From assembly GCA_903930665.1 (NCBI GenBank), contig CAIYZI010000293.1, forward strand, positions 1 to 10,805: a stretch of 10,805 nt of DNA, given 5' to 3'. This DNA comes from an uncultured beta proteobacterium (GTDB taxonomy: Bacteria > Pseudomonadota > Gammaproteobacteria > Burkholderiales > Burkholderiaceae). The notes below the pieces were generated by a model that saw only the letters and a list, made by a program, of their open reading frames with translations, was not told the DNA's origin and did no database searches. A program made the position numbers and the translations under genes. The stretch's first letter is position 1, and each line of letters starts with the position of its first letter. Below, piece after piece: positions 7,029-10,805 of this stretch.

Positions 7029-7477
7029 CTGAATTTTCAAGTCGTGTATTGGTAACGCCTTTAAAAAAGATAGCTCATCTAGATGGTGATATCTTTCACG
7101 GCATGAAAGTCGATGAACAGGGCTTTAATGGCTTTGGGGAAGCGTACTTCACTTCCATACATAAGGATAAATATAAGGGGTGGAAAAAACATACCAAAAT
7201 GGTCTTGAATTTAATGATTCCAGTTGGTAGAGTCACTTTTTATATTCACGATGAAACCCTAAAAAAGACGCGTTTTATTACGCTAGGCAGAAATCTTTAT
7301 GCTCGCATAACAATACCTCCTGGTTTGTGGGTTGCGTTTAGAGGGGAGGATGATGGGCTCAATTTAATTCTTAACGTTGCAAGTATTGCCCATGACCCCA
7401 TAGAGGCGGTCAATGCGCCCATAGAGAGCTTCTCTTTAAACGGAGATGGTTATGAAGATAATATTGACGGGATCTAA
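7025..7477 (+). CDS. dTDP-4-dehydrorhamnose 3,5-epimerase-like cupin (RmlC family variant)
   Basis: A 150-residue cupin of the RmlC superfamily, expected to epimerise the CDP-4-keto-6-deoxy sugar made by RfbG at C3, C5 or both. In place of the RGLHxQ of classical RmlC it has KGWKKHTKM (51-59), in which H56 may be the equivalent catalytic His. NLMIPVGRVTFYIHD (62-76) and the ITIPPGLWVAFRG stretch (95-107, corresponding to IPxGxAHGF in RmlC) define the jelly-roll. This shorter, WKxH-type subgroup is often found beside CDP-sugar genes. The ATG at 7025 overlaps the rfbG stop (ATGA); a TTG nine bases upstream gives a longer frame but is less likely. The 3' end overlaps the next gene by 26 bases. 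Which stereocentre is changed cannot be told. Confidence 0.8.
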   Translation: MTEFSSRVLVTPLKKIAHLDGDIFHGMKVDEQGFNGFGEAYFTSIHKDKYKGWKKHTKMVLNLMIPVGRVTFYIHDETLKKTRFITLGRNLYARITIPPGLWVAFRGEDDGLNLILNVASIAHDPIEAVNAPIESFSLNGDGYEDNIDGI

Positions 7478-8306
7478 TGGGCTATTGGGAAGTTCCATCA
7501 AAAATATTCTAATCGAAAGAGGGCACATTTGCTTCCCTTATTCAATAAATAGACAAGGTATTGATTGGAATATTGATTTAAGAAATAATGTGCTTAATAG
7601 CAATTCTGAAGTTTTGATTCATGCTGCAGCTAATACTGATGTGGAGGCATGTGAAAGGGATCCGCTTGCTTGTTTTAACGACAATACATTAACTACAGAA
7701 TTAGTTGCGAAGTTAGCTTTTGAGTTAGGTTTAAAGCTGGTATTTATATCGAGTACTGGGGTGTATGGCAATTATAAGAATACCCCTTATTCGGAAAATG
7801 ATGAGTGCCACCCTACAACAATTCATCATAAAAGCAAGAGAATTTCTGAAGAACTCATTACAAGTCTCTCGATTAGTAATTTGATAATTAGAACGGGGTG
7901 GTTGTACGGCGGATCTATGGATGTAAAAAAGAATTTTGTTGCTCAAAGAATAATAGAGGCTAAAAATAAAGAAATCATTTTTTCAAATATTGAACAATTC
8001 GGTAACCCATGTTTCAATGATGATATTGCATTAAGAATTGTTGAAATGATTGAGAATGAAAGTATGGGCATCTTTAATTGCGTTAACGATAAAGTCGCAT
8101 CCCGATTTGATTACGTTAGAGCTATTATTGAGTGTACAGGGCTGAAAACTAAAGTACTTCCTGCTACTGCTGATAAATTTATTCGTAGTGCCCCCGTCTC
8201 TAATAACGAGGCTGCCGTTAATTTAAGGGCCGAAAAACTTAATTATACTCCATTGCCAGATTGGTCTGTAAGCCTGAGTAAATATATAGATAGCTTGCTC
8301 AGTTAG
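7452..8306 (+). CDS. RmlD-like NAD(P)-dependent sugar reductase, atypical active site
   Basis: A 284-residue extended SDR of the dTDP-4-dehydrorhamnose reductase type, presumably reducing the C4 ketone of the epimerised CDP sugar. Markers: glycine motif TGSNGLLG (6-13), IHAAANTDVEACE (56-68), FISSTGVYGN (98-107), RTGWLYGG (147-154), and a C-terminal substrate domain with FGNPCFNDDIA. The expected YxxxK catalytic pair is altered: the aligned segment PTTIHHKSK (121-129) has His at 125 where Tyr is expected, while K129 is kept. The ATG at 7452 is preferred over the one at 7446 because GGAG lies six bases before it. It overlaps the epimerase gene and ends the sugar operon; IS debris begins about a dozen bases later. 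Confidence 0.82.
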   Translation: MKIILTGSNGLLGSSIKNILIERGHICFPYSINRQGIDWNIDLRNNVLNSNSEVLIHAAANTDVEACERDPLACFNDNTLTTELVAKLAFELGLKLVFISSTGVYGNYKNTPYSENDECHPTTIHHKSKRISEELITSLSISNLIIRTGWLYGGSMDVKKNFVAQRIIEAKNKEIIFSNIEQFGNPCFNDDIALRIVEMIENESMGIFNCVNDKVASRFDYVRAIIECTGLKTKVLPATADKFIRSAPVSNNEAAVNLRAEKLNYTPLPDWSVSLSKYIDSLLS

Positions 8307-8318
8307 CCGCCTCGGGTT

Positions 8319-8400
8319 TGAGCTGACCCACAAAAGTTAGACATCAAATCCAGCCGAAAGGGGTTCAGTTTTATGGATAAGTACAGTACGCAGTTCAAAT
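8319..8400 (+). mobile_element. Remnant of an IS3-family element (left end and first codons of orfA)
   Basis: TGAGCTGACCCACAAAAG followed by TTAGACA resembles the left terminal repeat of IS3-family elements of the IS150/IS51 type. It is followed by AAAGGGG and an ATG at 8373 starting MDKYSTQFK, the usual start of the small OrfA of such elements. The reading breaks at 8400, where a different element end begins. Only about 82 bases remain, so this is a dead fragment. It is unrelated to the complete IS3-family element further right, whose ends and OrfA differ. Confidence 0.55.
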
Positions 8401-8780
8401 TGTGTATTCCAGTCAAATCCGTCACCTGTTCCAGCCCAAACCCGCCACTCATTCTGGCAGGGGTCGTCAGCAGTGATAAAGCAAAGCCTATCAATGATGG
8501 GCATCGCCTTACTGGGCATTACCACCAAATGGCCCCATAGCCACCCAAAAAGACCCCTCGTTACCGCTCAAAGTGAAGCGGTATGCCGGGTAGATCGTGC
8601 ACTCGATTCACAGCTTAAAGCCGCTTCCAATGTTGGTGCATCCATTAGATAAACTCGCTTTAGGGGTATCATGTGTATCTTTACTGCTGATGGCTTCCGC
8701 GAGATAAATGGTCTGCTTGCTGCTGGAATGGGAGGTTGAATACGGGCGAAATGGATGCTAGCTCTAATCGTGACCCGCGT
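8401..8780 (-). mobile_element. Probable IS21-family terminal fragment and unassigned debris
   Basis: The stretch begins TGTGTATTCCAGTC at 8401, right at the break in the IS3 fragment. It carries two imperfect tandem units, TTCCAGTCAAATCCGTCAC (8407-8425) and TTCCAGCCCAAACCCGCCAC (8429-8448), then CATTCTGGCAGG. Multiple short repeats of this kind inside a TGT-starting end are typical of IS21-family termini. No istA or istB coding sequence was recognised; the remaining roughly 300 bases have broken frames on both strands. The outer boundary on the right is a guess, since the next IS starts near 8785. Confidence 0.4.
8407..8448. repeat. Two imperfect tandem repeats of about 20 bases
   Basis: Units TTCCAGTCAAATCCGTCAC and TTCCAGCCCAAACCCGCCAC differ at three positions and one gap. 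They fit internal transposase-binding repeats at an IS21-type end. Confidence 0.55.
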
Positions 8781-8790
8781 TGATTTTTAA

Positions 8791-8808
8791 TACCACTCCA
8801 AGTGAGAG
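8791..8808 (+). repeat. IS3-family element, left inverted repeat (inner part)
   Basis: TACCACTCCAAGTGAGAG, matching the inverted copy at 10029-10046 at 16 of 18 positions. Confidence 0.75.
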
Positions 8809-8844
8809 ATTTTGATAATCTTTGACTTAAAAAGGAGTGTTTAT

Positions 8845-9129
8845 ATGGCCAAACATGGCGTGCGTTTTAAACCTGAGCAAATCGTTTCTCTCTTGCGACA
8901 GATTGAGGTCCTAACTGCCAACGGCAAGACCTTAGATGAGGCTTGCAAGTCTCTGTCTATTACCGTGCAAAGCTACTACCGCTGGAGAAAGATGTATGGC
9001 GGCATGAAGGCGGACCAAGCTAAGAAGTTCAAAGACTTAGAGCAAGAGAACGCCAGGCTTAAAAAGCTCGTGGCTGACCTTTCTTTACGCGAAGTCATGC
9101 TTCAGGAAGTCATCAAGGGAAACTTCTAA
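8845..9129 (+). CDS. IS3-family transposase OrfA
   Basis: A 94-residue DNA-binding subunit of the IS3-family transposase. Residues 8-50 form a helix-turn-helix (PEQIVSLLRQIEV, then DEACKSLSITVQSYYRWRK), followed by a leucine-zipper-like stretch KFKDLEQENARLKKLVADLSL that multimerises OrfA and OrfAB. The ATG at 8845 is chosen because AAGGAG lies seven bases upstream; an in-frame ATG at 8812 has no ribosome binding site. The frame ends with GNF and a TAA directly after a GGGAAAC slippery heptamer, as expected when OrfAB is made by -1 frameshifting. Confidence 0.9.
   Translation: MAKHGVRFKPEQIVSLLRQIEVLTANGKTLDEACKSLSITVQSYYRWRKMYGGMKADQAKKFKDLEQENARLKKLVADLSLREVMLQEVIKGNF
9117..9123 (+). promoter_or_regulatory. 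Probable programmed -1 frameshift site GGGAAAC
   Basis: The bases G GGA AAC, in the OrfA frame, form a perfect X XXY YYZ heptamer two codons before the OrfA stop (TTC then TAA). Slipping back one base leads into an open frame reading GKLLSPTKRKN that continues unbroken into OrfB. The fused product would have 389 residues, the usual size of IS3-family transposases. No downstream pseudoknot or stem was identified with confidence. Confidence 0.65.
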
Positions 9130-9164
9130 GCCCCACTAAGCGTAAAAATGCAGCGCAGCTACTC

Positions 9165-10013
9165 ATGGATAAGTATCAAGTCTCTGAGCGGTCTGCCTGC
9201 AGTTTGGTGGGGCTATCAAGAACAGCCTATCGCTATATGCCATTGCCACGTGACGATGAGGAGCCCTTTAGGGCAGAGATCATCCGCTTAGCTTGCACTT
9301 ACGGCAGATACGGCTATAGAACAGTAGCCGCCTTAATGCGCAATGCGGGTTGGCAAAGGGCTACAGAGGAGCGGGTTAAGCGCATCTGGCAGCAAGAAGG
9401 CCTTAAGGTGCCAGGCAAACAAACCCCTAAAGGACGGCTTTGGTTAAACGACGGTAGTTGCCTACGTCTACGAGCCCAGTATCCAAACCATGTCTGGAGC
9501 TACGACTTTGTCTTTGTTCGCGATGCCTATGGGCGGAAAATCAGGATGCTCACCATGATTGATGAATTTACCAGGATCTGCTTAGTGATCCACTGCGCAC
9601 TGCGTATTGGATCTAAAGAAGTGATTGAACAACTGGCCGATGCCATGATCATCCACGGCATCCCCAAATTTATTCGATCGGATAATGGTCCCGAGTTTGT
9701 AGCGAGAATCTTGCGCGATTGGTTAAAAGAGATTGGCGTACAAACCGCTTACATTGAACCAGGCTCGCCCTGGGAGAATGGCTTTTGTGAAAGCTTCAAT
9801 GGAACCCTTAGAGATGAGCTTCTTAATGGGGAAATCTTCTACAACTTAGAAGAGGCCAAGGTTCTCACCAAATCATGGAAAGATCAAATGACCGAAGGGA
9901 ATCCCTTTAGGGACAACCAAGTAAGACCTCATAGCTCATTGGGTTACAGGCCACCAGCACCACAGGTGATGCTACCTAAAATTACTCAAATCCAACCTGG
10001 CTACATGCAATGA
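9165..10013 (+). CDS. IS3-family transposase OrfB (rve integrase core)
   Basis: The catalytic half of the transposase; 282 residues if begun at the ATG at 9165, but the frame is open further upstream to the frameshift site and the natural product is OrfAB. An HTH_21-like region (VSERSACSLVGLSRTAYRY) precedes the integrase core. The DDE residues are D114 (WSYDFV), D173 (RSDNGPEF) and E209 (NGFCESFNG), with the 35-residue D-to-E spacing of the family. PWENGFCESFNG and RPHSSLGYRPPAP are standard signatures. Between the catalytic Glu and RPHSSLG lie about eight extra residues (MTEGNPFR) compared with the family pattern as I remember it; they come from a small palindromic stretch near 9888-9914 and keep the frame. 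Confidence 0.9.
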   Translation: MDKYQVSERSACSLVGLSRTAYRYMPLPRDDEEPFRAEIIRLACTYGRYGYRTVAALMRNAGWQRATEERVKRIWQQEGLKVPGKQTPKGRLWLNDGSCLRLRAQYPNHVWSYDFVFVRDAYGRKIRMLTMIDEFTRICLVIHCALRIGSKEVIEQLADAMIIHGIPKFIRSDNGPEFVARILRDWLKEIGVQTAYIEPGSPWENGFCESFNGTLRDELLNGEIFYNLEEAKVLTKSWKDQMTEGNPFRDNQVRPHSSLGYRPPAPQVMLPKITQIQPGYMQ

Positions 10014-10028
10014 TTTAATATGGAATTA

Positions 10029-10046
10029 CTCTCACTGGCAGTGGTA
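10029..10046 (-). repeat. IS3-family element, right inverted repeat (inner part)
   Basis: Read on the minus strand: TACCACTGCCAGTGAGAG, pairing with the left repeat at 8791-8808. Confidence 0.75.
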
Positions 10047-10207
10047 CTAAATTGACAGCAGTTCAAATTGACGCCAGATGAGACATATTTTAAACCCTGC
10101 CGCCAGTATTAAAGGCGGCTTAAGTGGGGCGGAGAATCAACTTATAAATTGAGGGAAACTGTTCAGAGGAACAGAGCTAGTTCTTTTGTATGCGTCCATT
10201 GCCAACC

Positions 10208-10777
10208 ATGAAAATACTTATTACAACGACTATATTTTCACTGGCCATCGCGACGAACGCCGCTGAAGTTAGCCTTAACACTTCGCCGATGGTTGATAGC
10301 ATTATCTTTTCAGGTGAAATTACAAAAGGAGATTCCGAAAAGGTTTCCGCTTTAATAGAAAAGGTTGCAAATAACGGCAAGATCCATCAATTCACAATAC
10401 ACTCGCCCGGGGGTAATATTACCGCAGCAATGGACATTGGCAATCTATTGCGTGCAAATGTGTTTATCGTTTTCGAACCCTTAGGCACCAGCTGTATTAG
10501 CGCATGCATATTCACCATCGCAGGGGGCAGCCAAAGAATCATAGCGGGTCAAGTTGGCTTGCATCACCCCTACCTACCACAGCCCCATCTTTCCGCCCTT
10601 GAGCCTTTAGTTCAGTCCGAAGGAAAAAAAGCAATGGTTTTGTATATGAAGAAAATGGGCGTTCAAGGCAGTCTTATCGATGCCATGTACTCCCTATCAA
10701 ATGCAAATGAAGTTCGATATTTAACCGCCGATGAAATGAAGTTTTATCAATTAACCACCGAAAATGAGCGTAATTAG
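10208..10777 (+). CDS. Exported ClpP/SppA-fold serine protease-like protein
   Basis: A 189-residue protein with a clear Sec signal peptide (MKILITTTIFSLAIATNAA) and a ClpP-crotonase fold, so probably periplasmic. The oxyanion-loop motif is HSPGGN (65-70). The nucleophile is likely S98 in TSCISACIFTIAGG, and the general base H119 or H120 in GLHHPYLP, an arrangement resembling the periplasmic ClpP-like family COG3904. C96 and C100 flank the serine. The ATG at 10208 is chosen because it gives a clean signal peptide; an in-frame ATG at 10190 adds six residues. Neither has a good ribosome binding site. The TAG stop at 10775-10777 is part of the TTAG that abuts the second IS5 copy, so the native C-terminus may have been slightly altered, although YLTADEMKFYQL looks like a normal end. 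The target is unknown. Confidence 0.75.
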   Translation: MKILITTTIFSLAIATNAAEVSLNTSPMVDSIIFSGEITKGDSEKVSALIEKVANNGKIHQFTIHSPGGNITAAMDIGNLLRANVFIVFEPLGTSCISACIFTIAGGSQRIIAGQVGLHHPYLPQPHLSALEPLVQSEGKKAMVLYMKKMGVQGSLIDAMYSLSNANEVRYLTADEMKFYQLTTENERN

Positions 10778-10805
10778 GGAACCTCTGAATAACTCCACTT
10801 TTCAA
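10778..10805 (-). mobile_element. Second IS5-family element (copy B), right end only
   Basis: The last 28 bases of the window are the exact reverse complement of 2774-2801, the right end of copy A. The element therefore enters in inverted orientation, with its transposase expected on the minus strand outside the window. TTAG (10774-10777) directly flanks it, the YTAR-type target expected for the IS5 group. Confidence 0.85.

Larger units (their letters stand above)
8785..10057 (+). mobile_element. Complete IS3-family element (IS407-like group)
   Basis: An element of about 1.27 kb with two overlapping-type reading frames for OrfA and OrfB and visible inverted ends. The inner parts of the terminal repeats are TACCACTCCAAGTGAGAG (8791-8808) and, inverted, TACCACTGCCAGTGAGAG (10029-10046), matching at 16 of 18 positions; the similarity continues outward as TTTAA/TTTAG. 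The exact outer ends are uncertain, and no target duplication was identified. The right end carries an outward-facing TTGACA (10052-10057). The catalytic DDE triad is intact, so the element may be active. Confidence 0.8.

Noticed and set aside
8303..8528. Overlapping minus-strand frames of 63 codons
   Set aside because: They run across the IS3/IS21-like junction and match no protein; chance frames in IS debris.
10099..10119. GCCGCC ... GGCGGC hairpin after the IS3-family element
   Set aside because: Six base pairs with a nine-base loop and no T-run on either side; not enough for a terminator or operator call.
1..10805. CRISPR array, tRNA, rRNA or integrase-type attachment site
   Set aside because: No regularly spaced direct repeats, no cloverleaf or rRNA segments, and no tyrosine recombinase gene were seen.

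Overview
This window reads as a piece of a Gram-negative, probably betaproteobacterial chromosome (Burkholderiales; a Polynucleobacter-like organism is my guess). The guess rests on the proteins: oligopeptidase A, an O-methyltransferase and a tautomerase with betaproteobacterial flavour, moderate to low G+C, and three families of proteobacterial insertion sequences (IS5, IS3, IS21-like). No rRNA, tRNA or CRISPR array was seen.

Layout. (1) Positions 1-1563 are ordinary chromosome: the 5' part of prlC (minus), a possible 40-residue ORF, a small-molecule O-methyltransferase (minus), and a tautomerase gene with its own promoter, cut off after about 58 codons. (2) Positions 1564-2801 are a complete IS5-family element with an intact 334-residue transposase. 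(3) Positions 2802-10777 form an island of about 8 kb. It holds a 438-base stretch without a gene, an exported coiled-coil protein, a GT8 glycosyltransferase with a helical-repeat-like tail, a tight operon for a CDP-activated 6-deoxy sugar (rfbF, rfbG, a 3,5-epimerase-like cupin, an RmlD-like reductase), debris of two older insertion sequences, a full IS3-family element with a -1 frameshift site, and an exported ClpP-fold serine protease-like protein. (4) Positions 10778-10805 are the first 28 bases of a second IS5-family element. They match the right end of the first element exactly, in inverted orientation.

How the parts fit. RfbF would make CDP-glucose and RfbG would convert it to CDP-4-keto-6-deoxy-glucose. 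The cupin and the reductase would then epimerise and reduce the 4-keto sugar. The usual next enzyme of CDP-dideoxyhexose pathways (RfbH) is absent here, so the likely product is a CDP-6-deoxyhexose rather than a 3,6-dideoxyhexose. The GT8 enzyme may act on the same surface polysaccharide or LPS. The cassette lies between inverted IS5 copies, and the outer chromosomal gene (tautomerase) does not resume on the inner side of the first IS. The region therefore looks like a surface-sugar island brought in or rearranged by IS activity, and able in principle to invert by recombination between the two copies.

The most noteworthy points are the inverted IS5 bracket, the replacement of the expected catalytic Tyr by His in the reductase, the GGGAAAC slippery site in the IS3 element, and the junction of IS3 and IS21-like debris at 8400/8401.
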